A stretch of DNA of 64,000 bases from Anastatus disparis (Eukaryota > Arthropoda > Insecta > Hymenoptera > Eupelmidae): positions 2,481,001-2,545,000 of the forward strand of contig JAFFSR010000351.1 in the NCBI GenBank assembly GCA_017163975.1, read 5' to 3'. The notes below the pieces were generated by a model. The model was given only the letters and a program-made list of their open reading frames with translations, had not been told where the DNA came from and did not search any database. A program made the position numbers and the translations under genes. Positions 37,028 through 48,105 of the stretch are shown here, piece after piece. Numbering within the stretch: the stretch's first letter is position 1; each line of letters starts with the position of its first letter.

Positions 37028-37213
37028 TTTGGAAATAAATTAATCCAATATAATATTTAAGTATATATATATATATATATTTATTTATAAGTTGACAGCT
37101 AGAGGTAACAAAACAGACTGACTTTTATTTATTGATTTGTTTACATATATAACCTATTTAAAATAACAAAACACAACATTAGTGCGTTCGATATATTAAT
37201 TCGAATCGCCACA
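37028..37213 (-). repeat. 5' LTR of the Mag-type element
   Basis: 186 bp, paired with 32714-32889. It differs mainly by a longer TA microsatellite (37065-37080). Bounded by the GATG target duplication on the right. Confidence 0.93.
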
Positions 37214-37810
37214 GATGCTTTAAATATTTATAAAAAAGAGAATAAACAAGACATTGCAGATTTGGAATTGAAAATATGTTCTTCACTTTTTTGTTTAAAA
37301 GATGATATGAAATGTGTACTAAGAAAATGTAAAGAATGTCCTATTGGAGATTCTATTGATTTACAAGTAATTTCTTTGACAGAAGAAGATTTATATGAAG
37401 AAATAATTTATGGTGTTTGGGAAAAATCAAATTTACTAAATAAAACTAGCACAATTAAAAATTTCTTAATAGAGTTAAGAGAGCGCGCTCTCACTGTAAG
37501 AGCTCATAAATTGGTCAAAGAAATTTAACGTATCGCAATTCAAGAGGTTAAACTTTTAGGGAAAAACAATGACTTCCAATTAGTTATTCATGTCGATTTT
37601 CTGCTTCAAAATGAAATTCAAAGCTATCATTGAAGTAAAAACCAAATATTAATATTTACGTCGGTATGCTATTTTGGAAATGATAAAACAGTCAGTTATG
37701 TCACCGTCTCTGACGATATTAAACATGATTTGTCTTATTCCCTAATGGCTATAAATTTAATAATCGATAACTTAAAACAAAAACATATTGCGCAAGATCT
37801 TGATGAAATC

Positions 37811-39077
37811 TGCGACGATTCAAAAATCGCGCTAGACATAGTTCATATACTTAGCCGCTACGAGGCGCTACTCCCGCAACGGGAATAGCGAGCTTCATAG
37901 CATATATAAGCAAGCCGCCGAGCCAGCCTTTGGACTCTTCTCCCCTTCCATTGTGTAAGAGTGGGATTGCTCGACACAGTGGGAGTTACCTTTACCCGTA
38001 TTTCTGTCTTAAGCTACGTAAGGGTGGGATTGCCCTACGTTAGCCTCCAACCTCTCCGTCAGTGTAAGGGTGGGGTTGCCCGACACTGATTCCTGACAAC
38101 TACCACCACCTTCTCGGTCGGGGTAGGTCCTCCGCTAGTCGATGCGAGTACGCACGACTAGTACATCCCCTTCATGTCTACGTTAAGACTTGGAGGTAAC
38201 CTTTCCTGTCTCCCTCTGACACCAGCCTGTACCTTAAGCCTGTACCGAATGTCGCGGAGACACCGCTCATATTATCCGCCGCCGGTAAAGTTGATTCCAA
38301 CCGTGCTAAGCGTCGATAATATTGTAGCCTGTAAATAGTTTATTTTTCTTTTACGCTAGTTTGTAACCGATACCGTTCGGAATTTATTAATAATAAGATT
38401 GTTAAAAACCGCGGTAAAAAAATAAATACCAACCGCCAGAAAGAGATCAATTATATCTCGTAACCTGTAAATAGTCTATCTTTCCTTTTAGTTTGTAACC
38501 GATACCGTTCGGAATTTATTGTTAAGTATAATTTTGTTAAACTGCATTACCGGTAAAAATAATACCGACCGCCTAAAGATATAATTTGATCTTAGCATTA
38601 TTTGATTATTCATATCTTTGCGTGCCGCCGTTTCCGGCCAATTTTTCGAGATTACTATTCGATTAATTAACCTTGTATTAGTTTTTAAGATCAACTCAAT
38701 AAATGCAAAGAATATTTATTGTGAAAAATATAAGATGCACGACTCATACTCATTTACCAGTTTCCGCTAAACCTGTCCTGTAAATCCGCCCCGTCATTTA
38801 CCGCTTTAGTTTTAAGATTTGTTATTTCATCAATTGAATTATTATTTAAACGCAATAGTAAATTTCTCTTTCCTTTAATTACAGTTAACTTTTCATTCTT
38901 TTATTTTTATTATTAAATTCAGTAATTTCAATTTAGTTTATAAGTTTTGAACTTTGGCTTATTCGAACCACCGACCGACCATCTTCCAGCATCAACCCTC
39001 AGGTAAAAAGTAAAAGTCTGATGCCACCGACGTCAACGAGTTGTCTACGGCAACCGCCCGAAAAGCTAAACGTTACA
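37811..39077. mobile_element. 1.27-kb solo LTR in the family B transposase
   Basis: Begins TGCGACGATTC and ends AAACGTTACA (TG...CA), flanked by AATC at 37807-37810 and 39078-39081. It splits the codons of DLDEI|ITISDGAA, and its removal with one AATC joins the frame exactly. It is G+C-richer than its surroundings and contains a TATATAAG box at 37913 followed by a pyrimidine-rich stretch. Three repeats of GTAAGGGTGGGATTGCCC type lie at about 37958, 38027 and 38066. No internal ORF or second LTR, so it is the product of LTR-LTR recombination. The end resembles that of 16827-17870. Confidence 0.85.
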
Positions 39078-40400
39078 AATCATAACCATTTCCGATGGAG
39101 CTGCCAGTCATTTTAAAAATAGATATCAATTCTTTGAGCTTCAAAACTCAAAAGTAAACAGAAAATGGCTTTTTTCTGCAACAGGTCATGGTAAAGGCGC
39201 TTGTGACGGTATTGGTGGTTTAGTTAAACATTATGCTACCACGCGTAATCTGTCCAAGAAGAGTGCAGATTTTATTAGAAACGCTGAAAATTTCGCCACT
39301 CGCGTATCAAAATATACTCCGTCAATTAACATTCTTGTTATCCGCAAGGATGAGTTAAAAGTTTTTCGACTGACAAAAAAAATGGAATGGTTAGGAAATA
39401 CAAAAAAAATAAAGGTATTCAAAAGATTCACTGTTGGAAAAGTGAACGAAACCAAATCTACACTGCCAAAACTTCGAGACGTGAGTGGCAAGAAGTAAAT
39501 TGAAAGGTTTCATTCAAATTCGGATTTTTTTATTCACATTAGTTCTCAATTCATTAGTGTTCTTTCTTAATTGTATCGCATATTATTTGTTCATTAAAAA
39601 TGACCAAATAATATATTTTAGTATTTAAAAAATTCACCTTTTCAAAATTCAAAATTCAAAATTCATAGTAAATATATTTATTTAAAGATTCAGCATTTTT
39701 TTTTAAACTTTAAATCGTCATATCTTTGGTTCTAATTGATCAAAATATTCGATCCGGGGTTTATTTTAAAGATTATTGTTGATATTTTCGATATAGTAAT
39801 AAATAAAAGCATAAAAATAGTTGTAAGAACACGTAAAGTTGGACAAATAGTACGATGCGCCATGGTATCAATGTTTTAAAATCGAAAATATAAAAAAAAC
39901 GTTTCAAAATATGTTAAAAAAAAATAAGGCAAAATCGCATATTCTCACCTACCCTTAAAGTTAGTATTTTTTATGTATAAAATCACATAAAGATTTAAAA
40001 AAAAAAAAAAAATATAGTTTTTGAGAAAATCGTGTTTGAAAAAAATCGCTTTTTTCGGTTTTTTGTAAATAACTCAGTGAGATCAAATTGTATTACAAAA
40101 ATCGAGATTGCATTTAAAACGAGACGGAATTCCGCACACTTTCGTTAAAAGAATGCCCAAAAAGGTTAAAAATTGACGGAGCTATAATCATTCAAAAGTA
40201 GAAGTTCATTTTCAATTTTTGAATTTTCGTCTCTACATCCAACACTAGAATGTCTGTAGTAAAAAAAAAAAAAAATTTTGAGCGTTCTACGAGGTAAATT
40301 TTATCTTTATATACATAATAGAAGGTATTTTTATTACTTGAAAGAAAAAAAAAATTCGATCAGTGACGGCCTGCATGAATCTGAATGGAATCAGCCATAT

Positions 40401-40578
40401 TATTAAAAATATATAAAAAGTGTACGTTTTTGTGTACTTGCATTATTCTAATAACTTATTTAACACTGCATGTGAACTCCATTTATTCTTCAGTGCACTT
40501 TTATAAAATAGTACCTTTGAAGTGATAACTTCTTATGGGATGGTGAGTTGCTTAGGAATTGAGTAATTGAAAAATTTC

Positions 40579-40610
<32 letters not shown>

Positions 40611-42569
40611 TAATATTTAATTTTAGTAATATAATAACAAATATATTGTGATTCTTAAATGAACTTTTAAATATACTTTACGATTTTTTATATCATATAT
40701 AACTTAAAACTAACAGTAGTTAAGGCAATGACTTTATTAGGTTTCAGTAAGTTTATCAAATCATGAAAAAGTGATTCTTTTAAATAAATAGTTATATTTA
40801 TTGGTAAAATCAAATTTATATTATTTTTATTTTATTATTATATGAAAAATTTAAAATTATGCGAAAACATTCGAATATACATTAAAATAGATATTTTTTC
40901 ATTGAATTGATTAGATACACATTTATTTTTAATAAACAAAAGTATTTTATTATTGTATTATGTAAGAACTAATATTAAAAGCATATTCTTGTTAATATTT
41001 TAAAGTTAAAAACTAAAGGTTGAATACAGCTATCCTAAAATCGCGTTTTTTGACTGATCGAACAACGGTTATCTCGATTTTAGACATTATCTGTCCTCTC
41101 GTTTCTGGACAGATGCTAAACTTAAATTTCGAAATGGTGCTTCTGTTGTGCACAAGTCAAAGTTTTGCTGTTCTACTGCGATAAAGCTGATGTCAGAAAA
41201 TTTTTTCCGTGCACATGTTTGTAAAATTTACTATCTCCATGTGTTAATTCTACAAAAATTTTTGTGTTAATTTTAAAAGTACACATACATTTTTAAATTA
41301 CAAAATTTTTTGGGTTGATTTTACAAACATGTTTGTAGAATTTTAACAAAAATATTTGTACAAAATAAAATTTGACGAATTACACAAAATTTTTTACAGT
41401 GTATATACCTTTACTAAAGTATTAATAAAAAGTACATGTAAAAAAAATACGGTTGTTTTATTTACTGTCAAAAGTTATTTTTTTCAATTATATTTATAAT
41501 TTTGTTTAAATTTCAATTGGAAATCTTATAGGAATTTTAATCGAAAACCCAACATGGATTTCTATCAAAATATTTAAATATATTAAAAATTTTTGTTCCC
41601 TTATGTTCACGATTAAAATTTTCTTCTGAATTAACAATTACAAATATCATTGGGATTCCAATTGGAAATCAAACATGAATTTCCAAAAAAGCCCAATTGA
41701 AATTCCAATTGAGGTTTTTTAACGGGGAGGAAAATAAGAATGACAACTAAATTATAATGCGGTAACCTGGGTTCAAATTTCTGCGTTGGTGATAACTACG
41801 CGTAATGAATGTTCATTTATAAAGTTTAGCTTATCGGCATTCTTAGTCATTGAAATAAATATATTCTAATATTTATCTGTTTTCTAAATATTGTAATTAA
41901 ATTAAATGGATCATTGCTTTTATCTTACGAGATATCTTTATTTTTTTCAGTGGGGTTTTTTTGTGTTATAATTTATGTATGTAAATTAGTGAATATTCAA
42001 GCTTTTCCCAATATAATCTTCAAACTAATAAAGTTTTGTTAATAAACTAATACAAATAAGCTATTTTTTCAATTGACACTTATAAACATATAAATGACTA
42101 AGATAGATACGATCTCCTATAGTTCCTTTTAGCCCAACAATTTCCAAAAACTCAGTTGTGAACTCAGCTCAGTAATCAACTATGATTTGCGGCCAAATTC
42201 CCACTTGATTTTCCAACTGAGTTCGCAGTTAAGTTTGGAGCTGTGTTTTAAGCTCAGTTAGAAGTTGTGATCGCAGCTGATTTTTTATAGCAGGGAGCCC
42301 CTTTTTTCCCTACACTGTTTAAACGTGCACGCGAAATCAAACGTTTCTCATTTTAGCTATCACAAGCCAATCATTTCAAACGTTACTCTTGCTACAATTT
42401 AATGATGGTTTTTTCATAATAGTAAAGAAAATAAAAATATTATTCAAAAATTTATTTTTGTTAATTTGTCAACAAGAATTTCATACATTATTTCATTAAC
42501 AATTAGAAAAAAAAATTATTCCTCAAATAAACTTAATTTAAAATTATTTTAAAATTAAATAAAACAGTA
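40401..42569. other. gene-free A+T-rich stretch with decayed repeats
   Basis: Contains a TA microsatellite (about 40590-40610). Around 41200-41405 there are repeated TTTGTAAAATT/ACAAAAATTTTTGTG-type motifs ending TTTTTTACAGTG, possibly subterminal repeats of an old transposon. A decayed relative of the TTCCAATTGGAA foldback lies at 41510-41725 (ending TTTTTTAACGGGG). At 42135-42290 there are degenerate copies of AACTGAGTTC/AACTCAGCTC. No coding sequence seen. Confidence 0.5.
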
Positions 42570-43052
42570 CACTGAGAGAAAATTCATGCTAATAGAGCAT
42601 GCGAACTGCCATCTATGCTAGCATATAAAACATTGATACAAATATGACAGGCCGTGAGAAGCTCTATTAGTATTGGATTACCTTATACTAAAAAAGATGG
42701 TATGGAGAGTAACTAAAGCATGAACGGCATTCACTGATGACTCGCGTGGTATACTTTGACGACTCCCCACTCTCATATCCTTTGTTTGCTTGAGTCGCCT
42801 CCTCTTTTGGGTGGCGACGCGAGCAAACACGGCTGGTCTATACCCAAAATTATGTTGCAAATTTCTTTAACGTATTTTCGTAGCGTGAATCTTTTATTTC
42901 TTTTCTTTTTTTATGAAGGAAGATACGTTATAAATATAACCTGTTAAACTTTTTAACTTTGAATAATTAATTTTTAACATAAAATTTAATTATTTTAAAC
43001 CGCTGGGGGGCAGATGAGCATGTACGATTTTATGCCAGCGATATTTCGGAGT

Positions 43053-43127
43053 AGCGTTGGTCTAGTGCGTAACGTTCACGCTTTTCCTTTTGAGTACGCG
43101 AGTTCAACTCTCGGCTAGGGTCACTTT
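43053..43127 (+). other. tRNA-like module in the left foldback arm
   Basis: An A-box-like TTGGTCTAGTGCGTAACG and a B-box-like GAGTTCAACTCTCGGCT lie about 35 bp apart, as in pol III promoters of tRNA genes. The acceptor ends do not pair well, so this is a tRNA relic or SINE head and not a functional tRNA gene. Confidence 0.6.
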
Positions 43128-43310
43128 TTTTTAAATTTTTTTTATTGTTTTAATATTTTTTATTCCTTTTTATATTTATTTTTTTTTAGATTTTGTATTT
43201 TTTTAATAATTTTAAAATTTAATTTTTCACAAGTACGCTTTTTTTTTCAATGAAAATTTTTTAAAATAAATTATTCTTTATAGGTAGTAATTACAAATAT
43301 TGATAAATAA

Positions 43311-43428
43311 ATAATAGTGATGTTTATTTTATAATAGTGATGTTTATTTTATAATAGTGATGTTTATTTTATAATAGTGATGTTTATTTTATAATAGTGA
43401 TGTTTATTTTATAATAGTATAGTTTAAT
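43311..43428. repeat. 20-bp tandem repeat
   Basis: Five to six nearly perfect copies of ATAATAGTGATGTTTATTTT in the centre of the foldback element. Not duplicated in the opposite arm, so it arose after the foldback structure. Confidence 0.92.
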
Positions 43429-43771
43429 TTATTTATAATTTAGTTTATAAAATTTACAATAAATTACAATAAATAAATAAAACTGAGTTATTATTATTTA
43501 TGTTATAATATATATTGTATATTGAAATATGTTTATAAAGACAAAATTGAACTATAGTATTGTAAATATCACTATTATTTATTTATTAATATTTGTAATT
43601 ACTACCTATAAAGAATAATTTATTTTAAAATATTCATAAAAAACGAGCATATTTTAAGTAACTTGTGAAAAAATAGATTTTAAAATTAATAAAAAAATAG
43701 AAAATAAAAAAAATATAAATAAAAAAAAGCAATAAAAACTATTGAAATAATAAAAAAAAAGTTTAAAAAAA

Positions 43772-43850
43772 GTGGTTCTAACCAAGAGTTGAACTCGCGT
43801 ACTCAAAAGGAAAAGCGCGAACGTTACGCACTAGACCAACGCTACTTCGA
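43772..43850 (-). other. tRNA-like module in the right foldback arm
   Basis: Inverted copy of the module at 43053-43127 with a few substitutions (CACTAGACCAACGCTAC, GAGTTGAACTCGCGTACTC). Both boxes are retained. Confidence 0.6.
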
Positions 43851-44689
43851 AATATCACTGGCGTAAAATCGTACATGCTTATCTGCCCCCAGCGGTTTAG
43901 AATAATTAAATTTTAAGTTAAAAATAAATTATTTAAAGTTAAAAAGTTTAACAGGTTATATTTATAACGTATCTCTCTTCATAAAAAAAGAAAAGAAAAG
44001 AAATAAAAGATTCACGCTACGAAAATACGTTAACGAAATTCGCAACATGATTTTGGATATAGACCAGCCGTGTTTGCTCGCGTCGCCACCCAAAAGAGGA
44101 GGCGACTTGAGCAATAGAAGAATGCCATAGTTAGCAGTAAAGAAAGAATAGTGGACAAGCCACGTTTACTTCCTTCACGTCCCATGAGAGGATACAGCGC
44201 TAGCTATCGAAGGATATTAGAGTGGGGAGCTACTAAAGCATGTAAACAAACAGTTTTTGGATAGCACAAACCTCGTAAGAGTAGATGGCGCTGTTATTAA
44301 AGCATAGGATATTACTTACTAACTTTGGATACGTAGACTACATGCTCTATTGGCATGAATTTTCTCTCAGTGTAATATAGATCAAATAAACATTTATGAA
44401 TTCTTTAATTTCGTAAAGAAGTTTCACTCCTGTCGGCCAGTCCCAAAGATTACCACATTAGTTTTTTTATCAAGAAACTATATTCTGCAGTTTCAGTTCA
44501 ATTTGTTTTCCGGAGCTGAGGTGAATTCCTTAAAATTAAAACAAAAAATAGTGGAATTTGTCGGTTTGGATTAAGATGCTGCCATTGCAAAAAAGTCCAG
44601 AAAACCTTACCATTTCAAAAAATCTTTGAAAATCCTGCCATTTTAAAAAGTATTGAAAGCCTTGCCATTTTCATAAGGTGTTAAGAAAA

Positions 44690-45166
44690 TGCCATTTCGC
44701 TCATGTCTTAATAAATCGAAAACTCGTGGAAAAAAACGTTTATTTTTAACAATTAAAAAAAGCTATTTTAATAATTTTTATTGAATTTAAAAATAATTTC
44801 AATTTTTTAAATATTTTTAGTTTACACCGAAAACATTAGATTTTTATTGTTAGTTATATTATTTTTCCGTTTCCTCATAATTTTAAAAGAATTGCAAGTA
44901 TGTAAGCTATAGTGTATACAGCAACAAACGGAATCCAATGGCATCAACGGAGAATAGTTCACTTGGTGCAATAGGTTCTGGGTTCGACTTTCACTGCGGG
45001 CAGTTTTCCACCTTTTCTATAAATTAATTATTTTTCTGTTCAATCAAATCGGATCCGTAATAGTTAGGATTCATTGAAAAAAATTAAAATTATTTAAATG
45101 TTAAAAATTAAGGTTTTTTTTTACAAATTTTCCGATTTATCAAGACAAGAGCGAAATGACATTTTA
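44690..45166. mobile_element. short inverted-repeat element with central tRNA-like sequence
   Basis: ATGCCATTTCGCTCATGTCTTAATAAATCG near 44690 is mirrored by CGATTTATCAAGACAAGAGCGAAATGACAT near 45160. Between them, at 44937-45002, is a tRNA-like stretch with a B-box-like GGGTTCGACTTTC. Same architecture as 42570-44372 on a smaller scale. 44373-44689 holds nothing I can name apart from a TTCTGCAGTTTCAG segment shared with 48645. Confidence 0.6.
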
Positions 45167-45603
45167 ACGGATTAACAATCTAAGAGATCCGTCGATATTA
45201 ATCTTAGAAAACCAATGGGCGAGATAAGATGAATAAGCAGATATAATAATTAAATGTGCAAGTGTTAGTGTAAAGTATTTATGCTTTTTTTGACAAAGAA
45301 CCAGCCAAGATTAAGGCTGTACGATGACACTCTTTACTCAGGCTTCATATTGCCATAAACAAACATGAAACACGCATTGAGAGCACAGTGGAGCTCAAGA
45401 TTTTAACACTAAAAGTGGTCGTCTCACAGTACACATCCGTAATCGTAAATAAAAACAAATAAAAAATTTAATCAATCATTACCTCAAAGTTTTAGGGAGC
45501 TAGTCCTGGGATCACATATAGAATTTGTTAAAATAGAAACTTGAAGATTATGATTGTTGACTATAGTATTAATAATAATTTTATTATTATAATATTTATC
45601 GTT

Positions 45604-46260
45604 TACGCATGCGCACCAACCTGTAACGCCAGGGACTATGCATAGGTAAGTTGTAGTCAATCAATAAATAAGACGTGATCCATTTAGATCCTCAATTTCA
45701 CCCAAGCTTTTCTTATGTATTTTGAACCGCTGAATCCGAATTTGTTGGTGAGAAAGTCTAAAATTGGCACCTACCACAGCTTACCTATGTATACTCCCTG
45801 TCAAAGCAGGTTGGCGCACGTGCTCGTAAACGGTACTTGTTTGAGTGATTAATAGGTAATGAAATTATTATACGTGCCAATAACTATAAACTGTAAGTTT
45901 ACGCTAACAAACAATTTGAACAATTGTGAGTTAAGATAAAAGCATTAGAAACTGAGCTATAGACTGTCGAAGTTTTAAAAAATCGTATTTTTTCAAACTT
46001 TGTGATTTTTTTTGCGCTAATGCAGTGCATGTTTTTAGCAAAAGATTCATAAGAATCTTTTTTGCTCAAATTGATCTAACAAATGCATTTTTATAATTTG
46101 TTGATAAAAATTGTTGATAACAGTTAAATGCGCCATTTTCAAACTTCATATTCAAAAAATTCGGATTAAGCAGGTTAAAATACGTAAAAAAAACTAAGAT
46201 AGAATCGAGGACCTTGATCAGCCACAACTTATGTATGTAACCTCTGGACTAAGCAATTAT
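45604..46260. mobile_element. degenerate foldback element related to 17959-20035
   Basis: TATTTTGAACCGCTGAATCCGAATTTG at 45718 is nearly the segment at 18020 (TATTTTGAGCCGCTGAATCC). Its inverted partner is at 46160-46180 (ATTCGGATTAAGCAGGTTAA). An inner inverted pair is GCGCACCAACCTG (45610) and CAGGTTGGCGCAC (45805). Arms are diverged. Confidence 0.55.
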
Positions 46261-47570
46261 CCGTAGAACTTCAAAGAGTGAAATGTGCCATTCACTCTAC
46301 GTACAATTGGCAGCACTTGTTTTTTCCAGTTTAGAGTCTATTCTAATTGGATGCCAAAACTTTTTACAAACTGAAAGAAAGGAGCCTGTTCATTGGTAAC
46401 TAGAAAACCTACGTACACCGAAAGATCTAAGCGAGAAGTATGAGCTCACTTCCTACGAACTTCGCTTGGATTCTGTATTGAGTTTAAAGTAATTTCTCTC
46501 CTGCTAAGAAAAAACGTTTTATTTACATTTTTTTAAATTTATTATATTCTTGTATGAATAGAAAGATAAACGTAATATATAACTATTGCTGTATGCAAAA
46601 TGACTCAAAATGTCTACTTAATTGGTGAAAAAACTAAAATAGTTTGTCTTATCTACAAAAAAGCACTTTTTCTAAACTAAGATTTGGAAAGTACCATTTA
46701 TGAAATTTTAATTTTCTCAATTTCAAAGTTTTATCAGATATAACGTTTTTTTTTAAGAAGGCAGATTTACCATGGACTACTAACCTGAAGCACTCACATC
46801 ACTATTCATAATATCAATTTCCTGTGTAAAATCACTAACTAGGAGAGTGTCACACCTTTCAATAGTTTTCGATTTAGCTTGAGAAAGCAGAGGTGCCTTC
46901 TTCCAATCAGAAAGAAATGTGGAGCATCTAAATGAAGTATTGACTATAGTTGTTGAATAATACATAAAAGAGATAGAGGCCAGTTTCATCATAGGTACTG
47001 AAATCTCATATGGGTTTGAATATATCGAATAAGTAGCAGCAATAATATATCCTCTTAGAATCAATTTTATGAAAGTTAAACACTGGCAGCGAATCAGAAT
47101 GTGGTATTCTGAGAATACTTTTAACTTTTAGCGACTGATATATAGTAATTAAGAAGAACTGCCGAGGAAAAATACTGCACTGGGGGAGGCAGAGCTTTGC
47201 AGGCCAATCCCAGTTTATTTGAAGAGCTAAACATTTGGATTTTTAATTAACTCGTGAAATTGTCACTCTCGCTTCGCTCAAGCGACAAACTTATCACTCG
47301 TTGAAAATCTTGACATCTTTGATCAATTTTTCATTAAATCTCGTTTTGCACTCACCGTTAAGAAAAATTAGGTTCTAGTCTATCTAACACCCAAATTTAA
47401 TGGACTCTCTTTGCTAGTACATTTATTAAATACCTAATTTTCATTAAATTTGGTCCAACATTAAAAATACAATAGCAAACATTTGCATTGTATGTCTTAT
47501 GAAATTCTTGGTTGAAGTGAAACAGGTTTTGTTTATTTTATGTGCAGAGAAATCCACTATTAGTTATATA

Positions 47571-47727
47571 CGTAACTTGGGAGTACGAAGGATGAATACA
47601 GGCGAGACTAAAGTGTTTGTCACTTGAGTAGCAGTTGGTCAAGAGCGCGCGAAGCGCTGACTGTTACTCAAGGGACAAGCACTTCAGTCAAGCCTGGATT
47701 CAGAATCCTTCGTACCCCCAAGTTACG
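47571..47727. mobile_element. 157-bp palindromic MITE, copy 1
   Basis: CGTAACTTGGGAGTACGAAG and its complement at the right end, flanked by TA. The centre is a GCGCGCGAAGCGC hairpin. Almost identical to 57167-57323. About 100 bp of right-hand flank (AATTAATGATATATGTTTTA region) is also shared, so the real element may be longer. 46261-47570 shows only scattered inverted motifs. Confidence 0.85.
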
Positions 47728-48016
47728 TAGATAAGTTTATATCGTTGGTAGGCTGTATGAGGAACTATAAAAATGATTTTTTAAAATTAATGATATATGT
47801 TTTATCAAAAAAAAGTAAATAAAGTCATTATTTACTTATTTATTTTACTTATTAACTGTTTAACTTTGAAAATTTGTTTAAACAAAACATTCTGTAAAGT
47901 TAAGATTTTACATGAATTTGTATGAGCATTGACATATATAACGACATTCTTTTGTTTTCACTAACCTACGAATCGATGTCACTCGCGTCATATACGGTTA
48001 TGCTGTGTGATATCTC

Positions 48017-48105
48017 GATCTGTCAATACTCCCTTAGGGAGTATAGATCTGTCAATACTCCCTAAGGGAGTATTGACAGAGAGAATATCGTCGAGATATT
48101 AGCAT
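48017..48105. repeat. nested palindrome
   Basis: GTCAATACTCCCTTAGGGAG is directly followed by GTCAATACTCCCTAAGGGAG, enclosed by ATATCTCGAT and TCGAGATATT arms. A strong hairpin of uncertain role, probably a small MITE. Confidence 0.7.

Larger units (their letters stand above)
32714..37213 (-). mobile_element. complete Mag-type Ty3/gypsy retrotransposon in family B
   Basis: Two LTRs (32714-32889 and 37028-37213) flank gag and pol on the minus strand. The target duplication GATG is at 32710-32713 and 37214-37217. The primer-binding region (complement TGGTGACCCCGAC) and a G-rich polypurine tract are in the expected places. The 4.5-kb size with short LTRs and no env-like ORF fits the Mag lineage. 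Defects are few: one stop in gag, one frameshift between protease and RT, and a short deletion at the end of RNase H. Confidence 0.95.
31699..39498 (+). pseudogene. family B transposase pseudogene
   Basis: ATG at 31699 (MASLIVKMKC). An N-terminal region with CPSCYKILLDEV (C-x2-C) is followed by a long Ser/Lys-rich middle part, then FYALRPK, HPPTDSCLCVYCENLKLML with paired Cys, LRKCKECP, HVDFLLQNEIQSY, SDGAASHFKNRYQF and ATGHGKGACDGIGGLVKH. I recognise this motif set from widespread uncharacterised metazoan transposon proteins; the acidic HVDF and SDGAA positions are plausible catalytic residues (inference). Removing the gypsy (32714-37217) and the solo LTR (37811-39081) leaves 2025 bp, exactly 675 codons. 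In-frame stops: 31897, 32614, 32641, 37526 and 37631; the last stop plus 32641 fall where Trp (TGG) is expected. A few residues are missing after HVDF. Confidence 0.78.
30628..40396. mobile_element. family B: DNA transposon with ~0.7-kb TIRs
   Basis: GGCTGATTCCATTCAGATTC at 30628 is mirrored by its complement ending at 40396. The arms stay similar for about 700 bp (for example ATCGAATTTTTTTTTTC, TTGATACCATGACGCATCGT and GATCAATTAGAACCAAAG equivalents at 39720-40380). ATAT flanks both sides (30624-30627 and 40397-40400). The plus-strand transposase gene (31699-39498) lies between the arms. A gypsy element and a solo LTR are inserted in it; without them the transposon would be about 4.0 kb. It sits in the 3' flank of the family A gene. 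A second TIR copy is at 57498-60530. The superfamily is not assigned. Confidence 0.88.
42570..44372. mobile_element. 1.8-kb foldback element carrying tRNA-like modules
   Basis: CACTGAGAGAAAATTCATGC at 42570 and its complement ending at 44372 are flanked by TA. The arms stay mirror-like for several hundred bases: the pair GAGTCGCCTCCTCTTTTGGG and complement, the pair GGGGCAGATGAGCATGTACG and complement, and the tRNA-like block in each arm. The centre is A+T-rich with a 20-bp tandem repeat. The right arm has extra sequence at 44110-44340. No credible ORF. Confidence 0.88.

Noticed and set aside
20127..41405. A single 21-kb CACTA-type element spanning family A and B, with CACAGTG and CACTGT ends
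   Set aside because: The end similarity covers fewer than 20 bp, is not exact, and the flanking 3-bp sequences do not match.
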